Notes under the pieces: generated by a model
Databases searched by the model: none
What the model was told of the DNA's origin: nothing
Seen by the model: only the letters and a program-made list of their open reading frames with translations
Program-made: the position numbers and the translations under genes
From: UBA8437 sp003445035
GTDB taxonomy: Bacteria > Planctomycetota > Planctomycetia > Planctomycetales > Planctomycetaceae
Assembly: GCA_937901285.1 (NCBI GenBank)
Contig: CALCHI010000501.1
Span: forward strand, 1 to 12,246
Length of the DNA stretch: 12,246 nucleotides
Direction of reading: 5' to 3'
Part shown: positions 6,403-12,246 of the stretch, piece after piece
Layout of the letters: every line of letters starts with the position of its first letter
Numbering within the stretch: the first letter of the stretch is position 1

Positions 6403-7386
6403 TCAGCGATCGCCGAGCATTTCGACGATCACCGGCACCACGGCGTCAACCAGCCGTTGACGGCCGACACGGGTCAGGTGGCAGATGTCGCTGAAGTTGG
6501 TGCCCTCGGCGGCGAGTTTCCGCTCGAGATCCACCAGCCCGACGTTGGGGGCACTCGACGCTACCGTCCGTGTCCGCTGGTTGTGTTCGGCGATACCCCG
6601 GACCACCTGCTGCGGTGCCCCCCACAACTCGGCGGCGTGCCGGACCTCGCCGGATCCGTAGTCGAGTTGTCCGGTGTCGAAGGCGGTGCGGGTGTAGCCC
6701 TCGGGCAGATACGCCGCCATGGTCAACAGCAGAACACGGTCTTCCCTGCGTCGTGCCTCGTCGACGACTTGCCGGAGGTTGGTCTCGAAGGCCGTCGCCG
6801 TCTTGATCGTTTCGCCATGACGGTGGTCGGCGGCTGTCGGAGGGCCCAGTCCCTCCTGGGTGGCGAACCGTTTCAGCCGATCCCACAACGTCAGGCGGCC
6901 GGTTGCCGTGTCACGGAGAATCCCTGCGTACCATGGGCAGTGGGTGTAGTCGTCGCGGAACTGGTCGGCCGGCCAGTAGTTCATCCGCACGTCATTGATG
7001 CCATGGCAGACCAGCACCACGTCAAACCGCTGGGCGGCCAACAGCCGGTACTTCAGCCAACTGTCACGGGAGGTGTGTGCGGTTGTCGAGAGATGGAAGC
7101 ACCGGACGTTGGCGCCCAGGTCCCGTCTCAGACGCTGCTCGAGATCCTCTTCGACCTGCAGCAGGACCGAGCCACCGAGCGTGAGGACGTCGATCGTCTT
7201 GTCCTCAGCAGTCCGGGAAGCGGAGGTGGCCCCCGAGGCGTCCAACTCGGGATAGTAGTAGTCCCACACGTCAGCGTCGACGTGGACCAACCGCAGGACG
7301 GCAGCGGTGACGATCAACAGGAACACGGCGTAGACCGTCACGAACAGTCGGCGACGGCGTGGCGGGGAGGCGGTCGATTCGGGCAT
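6403..7386 (-). CDS. Membrane-anchored SGNH/GDSL-fold hydrolase
   Basis: 327 residues. A basic N-terminus (RRRR, 10-13) and one membrane helix (about 14-33) are followed by a hydrolase domain that probably lies in the periplasm. SGNH blocks are present in order: LTLGGS (69-73) with nucleophile S73, CHGIND (127-132) with G129 and N131, and DICH (300-303) with the D300/H303 pair. These enzymes cleave or transfer ester-linked acyl groups, often O-acetyl groups on glycans or lipids; the substrate is unknown here. A TATAAT box lies only 12 bases upstream, and there is no Shine-Dalgarno before ATG 7386, so the message may be leaderless. The gene is divergent from the GT-C-like gene, suggesting shared control and a joint role in envelope glycan or lipid modification (inference). 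The long plus-strand ORF opposite lacks any domain. Confidence 0.87.
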   Translation of the reverse strand: MPESTASPPRRRRLFVTVYAVFLLIVTAAVLRLVHVDADVWDYYYPELDASGATSASRTAEDKTIDVLTLGGSVLLQVEEDLEQRLRRDLGANVRCFHLSTTAHTSRDSWLKYRLLAAQRFDVVLVCHGINDVRMNYWPADQFRDDYTHCPWYAGILRDTATGRLTLWDRLKRFATQEGLGPPTAADHRHGETIKTATAFETNLRQVVDEARRREDRVLLLTMAAYLPEGYTRTAFDTGQLDYGSGEVRHAAELWGAPQQVVRGIAEHNQRTRTVASSAPNVGLVDLERKLAAEGTNFSDICHLTRVGRQRLVDAVVPVIVEMLGDR

Positions 7387-7397
7387 GGCAGGGTGGC

Positions 7398-7403
7398 ATT
7401 ATA
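7398..7403 (-). promoter_or_regulatory. -10 box of the SGNH hydrolase gene
   Basis: Read on the minus strand, a perfect TATAAT sits in a TGGC-TATAAT-GCC context. The -35 region is poor (GCACAC after 17 bases). Start would fall near 7391, about five bases before the ATG. Confidence 0.5.
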
Positions 7404-7426
7404 GCCAGTCGCCGGATGCGGTGTGC

Positions 7427-7455
7427 TATTCTGGTCCGGTCAGTCGATAGAGGAG
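7427..7455 (+). promoter_or_regulatory. -10 box and ribosome binding site of the GT-C-like gene
   Basis: TATTCT (7427-7432) in a TGTGC-TATTCT-GG context is a likely extended -10 box. GAGGAG (7450-7455) lies 9 bases before GTG 7465. Because transcription would begin near 7439, the in-frame GTG at 7423 cannot be the start; this decides for 7465. Confidence 0.5.
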
Positions 7456-7464
7456 TCACGAGGT

Positions 7465-9456
7465 GTGACCGAGTCCAGCCATCAGCGGGCATCCCGGAAT
7501 CCGGGCCGGTTGGTGCTGGTCGTGTGGTCCGGGCTTTCGGCCGTGGCGCTCCTGGCTCACCTGGTTCCGGCCGTGATCGGATGGGCGAAGCCGGAGATCC
7601 GGATGGTCCGCGCCGTCGGAGATCTCGACAGGCTCATCGTGGAGGTCCTGGAACGCGTTCCAGCCGATGAGGCTGTGTTGGTCGACACCTGGCAGGCCCC
7701 GCACGTTCCCGCAGACCAGTTCCTGGAGCGGGAACTGGCCTACTGGATCTTCCCCCGCCCCGTGTATTCGGCGGCCGCCATCCGCGGGACAAAGCGGTCA
7801 CTCGAGGAGTTCGTGCGGACGCGGAAGATCGGATGGGGGGTGAGGGGGAAGGAGCTTGTCGAGGTGGAAGCGGAAACGGTCGAGTCGGTGTTGGGGCCCC
7901 TGGGGCCTCCCGGCAGCGAGCCCGGTTCCACGGCTCGTTCGACAGCACCGTTTGGTCCGTTGCAGTATCCCTCGCTGTTGGGTTGGCTGCTGGTCGGGGT
8001 GGCCGTGGTCGTCACCATCGCCGGCGGTTGGGGGTTGCTGGTGTGGTTGGGAGTCGATCGTCGGTTGTTGTCGCAGAGCGAGCGGTGGGGATGGTCGTGG
8101 TTGGCGGGACTCTCGGTCACCTCGCTCGCCGCTCTGTTCTTGTTCCTGCAAGGCAAGCCTGTCACGCCCTCGTGGTTGCCGTTGTTGCCGAACCTGGGAT
8201 TGGTGATCGTGGGTGTCGTCTTCCGGACGTGGGTGCACGGCGGCCATGTTGAGGATGTTGCCCAACGTGCGGAATCGCCGTCGGGCGTGTTGAACGGGAA
8301 GATCCGTCTGTTACCGCTGGTGCTGTTCGGCGGGGCCGTGGTGATCGGGGCGGTACGGGGAATCGATGGGTTCGACCAGCGGATGCAGTGGGGGTACAAG
8401 GCGAGGTTGATGCAGACCGAACCGGGGCCGTGGGGCGAGTCGGTGTTCCAGGATCCTGATCACGTGCACTTTCATCCCAGGTATCCACTCCTGGTCCCGG
8501 CCGCCGAGGCGGTTTTCGGGGGCGTGGGGGTGTGGGAAAGTCCGAACGACGGTCGATTCAGCGAGTCGTCGGCGGTGTTGATCTTTCCCCTGACCTGGCT
8601 GGCCCTGGGAGGAGTTGTGATCGGCGGTCTGCGGCGGATGAAGAGCCGAGATCCGGTGCTGGGGGGCATGCTGCTGCTGGTGATGCCCGTCTGGTGCGGC
8701 CTGGGAGCGTTCCAGAACAACCTCGCCGCATTCAACGGGTGCCCCGAACTGGTTGTGGGAGTGGCCCTGCTGGCAGCGGTGGTGGCAGGGCTGGCAGCCC
8801 ACCAACAGGGAGGTGGCTGGTGGTTTCTGGTTGGCCTGTGCCTGGTGGTGGCCGGGTTGGCCAAGGCCGAGGGGCCGGTGGCGGTGGTGGTTCTGGCGGG
8901 TGTGGGAACCGCCGCCGCGGTTGCTCACCGCGAACGACGGTCGCTGGGGTGGATTGCCCTGACCGTTGCTGTTGTGGGTGCGGTCCTGGTCACGCACGAG
9001 GTGGTTTTCACGCGGGGCGTCGTGGCCGGAGTGCTGCCGGATGACTATCGCCGTTTGCTGCACTTTGCAGACGCGGTCGATGGCCTGGGCCGTTTGCCGA
9101 CGGTCGCGACGAGATTCCTGTTGGAAGCCGCGGTCGCACCATGGTTCGGCGCCGTCGGCATCCTGCTGACCGTGGCCATCGTCCGAAGCCGGGGCGGCTG
9201 GCGGATTCCCGCGGTGGGCTGGCCCCTGGTGACCAGCATGCTGATGCTGGCCGCCTATTGCGTGCCGTTCCTGGTGATACCCGACTACGAGAACAACCTG
9301 GACTGGGCGGCCGGACGGCTGGTGACGCAGATCATCCCCCTGGCCACCTGGTCCCTGGTCGTCATGCTCTTCGGCAATCACCGTGGTGACACGGATCCAG
9401 ACGACGAATCAGTGGACCCGTTGGCCGGGGACCGCGCCCGAGTCGGGGGCGAGTAG
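7465..9456 (+). CDS. GT-C-like multispanning membrane protein (possible glycosyltransferase)
   Basis: 663 residues with an N-terminal helix (about 15-38), a soluble segment (about 42-165) and roughly ten to twelve further helices. Loop motifs resemble lipid-linked-sugar-dependent (GT-C, PMT/ArnT-like) transferases: GIDGFDQRMQWGYKARLM (299-316) with candidate catalytic D301 or D304, HPRYPLLVPAAEAVFG (337-352), GLAKAEG (464-470) and LDWAAGRLVTQIIPL (612-626). Such enzymes sit in the inner membrane and move sugars to protein or lipid acceptors on the periplasmic side. The soluble N-terminal segment, with PADEAVLVDT and an ELAYWIFPRPVYS motif, is not a classic GT-C element. GTG 7465 is chosen for its GAGGAG site. 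The hydrophilic, acidic tail after about residue 637 is read in part across the end of metG. The family is probable; the sugar and acceptor are unknown. Confidence 0.72.
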   Translation: MTESSHQRASRNPGRLVLVVWSGLSAVALLAHLVPAVIGWAKPEIRMVRAVGDLDRLIVEVLERVPADEAVLVDTWQAPHVPADQFLERELAYWIFPRPVYSAAAIRGTKRSLEEFVRTRKIGWGVRGKELVEVEAETVESVLGPLGPPGSEPGSTARSTAPFGPLQYPSLLGWLLVGVAVVVTIAGGWGLLVWLGVDRRLLSQSERWGWSWLAGLSVTSLAALFLFLQGKPVTPSWLPLLPNLGLVIVGVVFRTWVHGGHVEDVAQRAESPSGVLNGKIRLLPLVLFGGAVVIGAVRGIDGFDQRMQWGYKARLMQTEPGPWGESVFQDPDHVHFHPRYPLLVPAAEAVFGGVGVWESPNDGRFSESSAVLIFPLTWLALGGVVIGGLRRMKSRDPVLGGMLLLVMPVWCGLGAFQNNLAAFNGCPELVVGVALLAAVVAGLAAHQQGGGWWFLVGLCLVVAGLAKAEGPVAVVVLAGVGTAAAVAHRERRSLGWIALTVAVVGAVLVTHEVVFTRGVVAGVLPDDYRRLLHFADAVDGLGRLPTVATRFLLEAAVAPWFGAVGILLTVAIVRSRGGWRIPAVGWPLVTSMLMLAAYCVPFLVIPDYENNLDWAAGRLVTQIIPLATWSLVVMLFGNHRGDTDPDDESVDPLAGDRARVGGE

Positions 9457-11571
9457 GAAGATGTTCTCTCCGCCGGGTCCGGCGGCCAGCACCATGCCTT
9501 CACTGATCCCGAACCGCATCTTTCGCGGGGCCAGGTTGGCACAGCACACGACCAGCCGGTCGACCAGGTCCTCGGGCTGGTAGACACCTTTGATGCCGGC
9601 AAAGACCGTCTTGCGGACGTCGCCACCGAGGTCCAGCACCAGTTGCAGCAGCTTGTCGGCGCCCTCGACGTGAGAAGCCTGGGCCACTCGTGCCACCCGC
9701 ATGTCGACCTTCATGAAATCGTCGAACGTGCAGTTGTCGGTTGTCAGTGGTTCCTGTTCGTGCGCTTCGCATGCAGCCGCCGGCGCGACGGCCTCGGCGT
9801 CGCCGGTTTCATCGGTGGACGATTCTTCCGAGGCGTTTTCCGAAACGGTGTCATTGTTGTCGGCCGTGTCGCCGGTGGCCTCCTCGGGCGTCTCCTCGGG
9901 CGTCTCCTCGGGCTGGGCGTCTCCCATCGGGGGAGCTTCCCTGCTGTCATCGATCATGGCTTGCACCTGTTTGGGGTCGACTCGTTGCATCATGTGTTGG
10001 AATTCCGCGACCGGTGTTCCGGTCAGTGGAGCCTGGGACTGGTCCCAGTTGGTGATCGGATCGCCGAGCAACTGGTCGGTTTGTTCAACCAGCCGGGGCA
10101 GAACGGGGGCGAGATAAACGACCAGCTGCCGGAAGAGGTTCAGGGCGATGCTGCAGACATCGTCCAGTTCGGCTTCGCGGTCGGGATCTTTCTTCAGTAC
10201 CCACGGAGCGGCGTCCTCGACGAACTTGTTGGCCACGTCGGCCAGTGCCATCACTTCCCGCATCGCCGAGTTGAAGTCGCAGGCCTCGTAGGCCTCGGCG
10301 ATCCGTTCACCCGCCTCGGCCGAGGCGGCAAACAACCCCCCGTCGTCGGGGTAGGTGGCGGACAGGTGACGCCCCGAGACGAACTTGGCCGTGCGGCTGG
10401 CCAGGTTGACCAGCTTTCCGACCAGGTCGGTGTTCACCTTGGCGACGAACTCGTCGAGGTTCAGGTCGAGATCGTCGAGTCGCGGGCCGAGCTTGGTGGC
10501 GTAGTAGTAACGCAGCCAGGCGGGGTTCAGGTGTTCGAGGTAGGTCGAGGCCTGGACGAAAGTGCCCTCCGACTTCGACATCTTTCGTCCATCGACGGTC
10601 AGGAAACCGTGGATGTGCACTTTCGTCGGCAGGTTGAAGCCGGCGGTCTTGAGCATGGCCGGCCAGAACAGCGTGTGGAAGTAGGTGATGTCCTTGCCGA
10701 TGAAGTGGTGCACCTCGGTCTCGGGGTCTCGCCACCACGTGTCGAAATCCTCGCCGTTGGCGGCACACCATTGGTGTGTCGAGGCCATATAGCCGATCGG
10801 AGCGTCAAACCAGACGTACCAGAAGTGACCCGGGGCGTCGGGGATCTCGAACCCGAAGTACGGTTCGGGTCGCGAGACATCCCAGTCCCGCAGCGGTTCA
10901 CCCAGGAAATGCCCCTTGAGGTAGTTGGCGACCTCCGACTGCAGGTGCTTGCCGTCCTGTGTCCATTCTTCAAGGAACTCGTGCAGCTGCTCGATCTGGA
11001 CGAAAAGGTGATCGGCGGTGCGGGTTTCGGGTGTGGCACCCGAGAGCGTGCTGCGGGGGTCGATCAGGTCGGTGGGGCTGAAGTTGGCCAGGCACTGGTC
11101 ACAGCTGTCACCGTACTGGTCGGGAGCATCGCACTTGGGACAGGTGCCGCGGACGAACCGGTCGGCCAGGAATGTGCCCTCGACCGGGTCGAACAGCTGG
11201 GTGACCTGTTTCTGGTGGATCAGTCCGGCGTCGCGGAGCGACTGCCAGATCTCGGCACACTGCGACCGGTTTTCGTCACTGTTGGTGCTGCCGTAGTTGT
11301 CGAAGGTGATATCGAAGCCGGCGAAGTCGCGGACGTGGGCCTGCTGCATTTCGCCGATCAGTTCCTCCTCGGTCCGCTTCTCCTGGCGGGCGCGGATCAT
11401 GATCGCGGTGCCGTGAGTGTCGTCGGCACACAGGTAAATGCAGCGGTGACCGCGCAGGTTCTGAAACCGGACCCAGATGTCGGTCTGGATGTACTCGACC
11501 AGGTGACCGATGTGGATGTGCCCGTTGGCGTACGGCAAGGCCGCGGTCACCAGGATCCGACGCCCGCTCAT
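9409..11571 (-). CDS. metG: Methionyl-tRNA synthetase
   Basis: A 720-residue cytoplasmic enzyme that charges tRNA(Met) and initiator tRNA with methionine. Landmarks: LPYANGHIHIGH (12-23) with the HIGH motif, CADD.HGT (48-54), a four-cysteine zinc knuckle (C144, C147, C157, C160), FDAPIGY (255-261) and KMSKS (330-334). An anticodon-binding helical domain ends near 540, and a C-terminal EMAPII-like tRNA-binding/dimerisation domain spans about 615-720, ending in PGQRVH. The linker between the last two (about 542-612) is unusually acidic and low-complexity (PEETPEETPEEAT, then Ser/Asp/Glu-rich). ATG 11571 has GGAGA 5 bases upstream (complement of 11577-11581). The gene is the E. coli-like long form with the linker expanded. 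Its 3' end overlaps the converging GT-C-like gene by 48 bases. The ORF opposite is a shadow. Confidence 0.98.
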   Translation of the reverse strand: MSGRRILVTAALPYANGHIHIGHLVEYIQTDIWVRFQNLRGHRCIYLCADDTHGTAIMIRARQEKRTEEELIGEMQQAHVRDFAGFDITFDNYGSTNSDENRSQCAEIWQSLRDAGLIHQKQVTQLFDPVEGTFLADRFVRGTCPKCDAPDQYGDSCDQCLANFSPTDLIDPRSTLSGATPETRTADHLFVQIEQLHEFLEEWTQDGKHLQSEVANYLKGHFLGEPLRDWDVSRPEPYFGFEIPDAPGHFWYVWFDAPIGYMASTHQWCAANGEDFDTWWRDPETEVHHFIGKDITYFHTLFWPAMLKTAGFNLPTKVHIHGFLTVDGRKMSKSEGTFVQASTYLEHLNPAWLRYYYATKLGPRLDDLDLNLDEFVAKVNTDLVGKLVNLASRTAKFVSGRHLSATYPDDGGLFAASAEAGERIAEAYEACDFNSAMREVMALADVANKFVEDAAPWVLKKDPDREAELDDVCSIALNLFRQLVVYLAPVLPRLVEQTDQLLGDPITNWDQSQAPLTGTPVAEFQHMMQRVDPKQVQAMIDDSREAPPMGDAQPEETPEETPEEATGDTADNNDTVSENASEESSTDETGDAEAVAPAAACEAHEQEPLTTDNCTFDDFMKVDMRVARVAQASHVEGADKLLQLVLDLGGDVRKTVFAGIKGVYQPEDLVDRLVVCCANLAPRKMRFGISEGMVLAAGPGGENIFLLAPDSGAVPGQRVH
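9881..9913 (-). repeat. 12-base tandem repeat in the metG linker
   Basis: TCCTCGGGCGTC occurs at 9881-9892 and 9893-9904, followed by the first nine bases again (9905-9913). On the coding strand it encodes repeated PEET, the acidic part of the interdomain linker. Being a multiple of three, copy-number change would keep the frame. Confidence 0.85.
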
Positions 11572-11609
11572 TGCCGTCTCCGCAGTTTCGATTACCTAGG
11601 CAGCGTCGA

Positions 11610-11615
11610 ATTGTA
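11610..11615 (-). promoter_or_regulatory. Possible -10 box of metG
   Basis: Read on the minus strand, TACAAT lies about 39 bases before the metG ATG. The -35 region (CTGGTC after 17 bases) is poor, so this is tentative. Confidence 0.25.
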
Positions 11616-11655
11616 TTGATTCGTGGCGAACGGACCAGATCAGGAGGGGGACAAC

Positions 11656-11796
11656 TTGGGTAGTTCCGACGGAGATTCGTCGACGGGCATTTTGTCTTGC
11701 CCCGGAAAACCCATTTCACTACGGTTCCGCCGCTTCACTCACACTGCTTCTCCACCGATACGAAAAACTCCGGACCGAGGAGGAAATCTGCAATGA
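11656..11796 (+). CDS. Possible 46-residue leader ORF before the lipoprotein
   Basis: A frame starting at TTG 11656 runs for 46 codons and ends in TGA 11794-11796, overlapping the lipoprotein ATG (11793-11795) as ATGA. A GGAGGGGG stretch (11643-11650) lies 5 bases before the TTG. The predicted peptide is Ser/Arg/Pro-rich with no known domain. It could be a translated leader coupled to the next gene, or chance. Confidence 0.2.
   Translation: MGSSDGDSSTGILSCPGKPISLRFRRFTHTASPPIRKTPDRGGNLQ
11777..11783 (+). promoter_or_regulatory. Strong ribosome binding site of the lipoprotein gene
   Basis: GAGGAGG lies 9 bases before ATG 11793, the best Shine-Dalgarno in the window. It decides for this ATG over the in-frame upstream start at 11697, which would spoil the signal peptide. 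Confidence 0.7.
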
Positions 11797-12230
11797 CCCG
11801 TCGAATGATGCCGTTGTTGATCGCGCTGATGTGTTTCGTTTTGGGTTGTGTGACGCCGTTGAACAGCCGTCAGAAGTCCGAGTACGAGTCGCTGTCTGCC
11901 AGGGGATTGCTTGTCGAAGAGAAGGATCCCAAGCTCGCCGCGGTACTGGGAATTCTGCCCGGCGGTGGTTCCTTCTACACGGGAGAATTCGGGCTGGGCA
12001 TCGTCAACCTGGCGGCGTGGCCCTATTCGATCCTCTGGGATCCCATCAGCGGGGCTGATGCCGCCAAGAAGATCAACTTCTATGCGACCGTGGCCGAGAT
12101 GGAAGCCAAAAGAAACAGGGAATTCAAACAACTGGACAGGCAACTCGAAGACGGCGACATGGCCCAGGCGATTTACCTGAAGAAGAAACGTGAGATCGAG
12201 GACAAGTACTCGGTGCAATCGGCGCACTGA
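11793..12230 (+). CDS. Small lipoprotein with a PGGGSFY-type hydrophobic hairpin
   Basis: 145 residues. A lipoprotein signal (MTRRMMPLLIALMCFVLGC) points to acylation at C19; the lipobox VLGC is slightly off the usual LAGC form. Then comes KDPKLAAVLGILPGGGSFYTGEFGLGIVNLAAWPYSILWDPISG (45-87), in which a hydrophobic stretch with PGGGSFYTGE recalls the 'PG.G.fY.G' turn of TM2-like domains. A charged, likely coiled-coil tail (about 102-138) follows. I recall similar 'PGGGSFYT...WPlSILWDP' lipoproteins as uncharacterised proteins in other bacteria. Role unknown; the cell envelope is the likely location. It ends in a tandem TGA-TAA stop and is divergent from metG across a 221-base gap. Confidence 0.82.
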   Translation: MTRRMMPLLIALMCFVLGCVTPLNSRQKSEYESLSARGLLVEEKDPKLAAVLGILPGGGSFYTGEFGLGIVNLAAWPYSILWDPISGADAAKKINFYATVAEMEAKRNREFKQLDRQLEDGDMAQAIYLKKKREIEDKYSVQSAH

Positions 12231-12246
12231 TAAACGTCGGCGGGTT

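Noticed and set aside
6334..7404. 356-codon plus-strand frame opposite the SGNH gene
   Set aside because: The minus strand has a membrane helix and all SGNH blocks in order. The plus frame has no domain and would run through the SGNH promoter.
8311..9381. 356-codon minus-strand frame opposite the GT-C-like gene
   Set aside because: It is Gln/His/Arg/Pro-rich and domain-free, while the plus frame has a consistent multi-helix pattern.
9643..11619. 658-codon open frame on the plus strand opposite metG
   Set aside because: MetRS on the other strand is certain (HIGH, KMSKS, zinc knuckle). The frame is Gly/Val/Leu/Asp-rich shadow without domains.
1..12246. CRISPR array, tRNA/rRNA gene, insertion sequence, phage, toxin-antitoxin or defence genes
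   Set aside because: Looked for regular spaced repeats, transposase or integrase motifs, and cloverleaf-like sequences; none was seen by eye. A tRNAscan or Infernal run could still find small RNAs.

Overview
The window (about 63% GC by impression) looks like chromosomal DNA of a planctomycete (phylum Planctomycetota). The clues are an OprO/OprP-type porin with a coiled coil after its signal peptide, a membrane-anchored small protein with the 'V.G.V..dGqpl..g.v' / 'DalGrFrL.T' carboxypeptidase-regulatory-like fold common in that phylum, promoters of the GC-TATAAT-G type, and a ThiF/MoeB enzyme with a C-terminal extension. The genus cannot be fixed from the sequence alone. There are no rRNA or tRNA genes, insertion sequences, phage genes or CRISPR arrays.

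Layout. (1) 1-893: the 3' end of a DUF374-type lysophospholipid acyltransferase converges on a small anchored protein, and the two stop codons share the tetramer CTAG. (2) 1038-3404: a likely two-gene operon of a ThiF/MoeB-like E1 adenylyltransferase and a long YkgJ-type cysteine-cluster protein. (3) 3405-3812: a 408-base gene-free region with several inverted and direct repeats. It leads into a complete beta-carbonic anhydrase (3813-4460). (4) 4461-4775: an AT-richer promoter region with a good TTGGGA-N16-TATAAT box, followed by the porin (4776-6296). (5) 6403-9456: a divergent pair, an anchored SGNH-fold hydrolase on the minus strand and a multispanning GT-C-like membrane protein on the plus strand. 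They share a 78-base promoter region. (6) 9409-11571: methionyl-tRNA synthetase on the minus strand, whose 3' end overlaps the membrane protein gene by 48 bases. (7) 11793-12230: a small lipoprotein with a very strong ribosome binding site.

How they fit together: most genes are housekeeping or cell-envelope genes (acyl transfer to lipids, porin, glycan or lipid modification, lipoprotein). The SGNH/GT-C pair is the best candidate for a functional module, perhaps sugar transfer plus acyl or acetyl editing of an envelope glycan. The ThiF/YkgJ pair could handle sulfur transfer or metal/redox-linked modification, but no sulfur-carrier protein is seen here. I do not see a clearly new biological system. 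The most unusual items are the 427-residue YkgJ-type protein, the structured carbonic anhydrase leader, the 48-base convergent overlap at metG, and a possible short leader ORF stop-start coupled to the lipoprotein gene.
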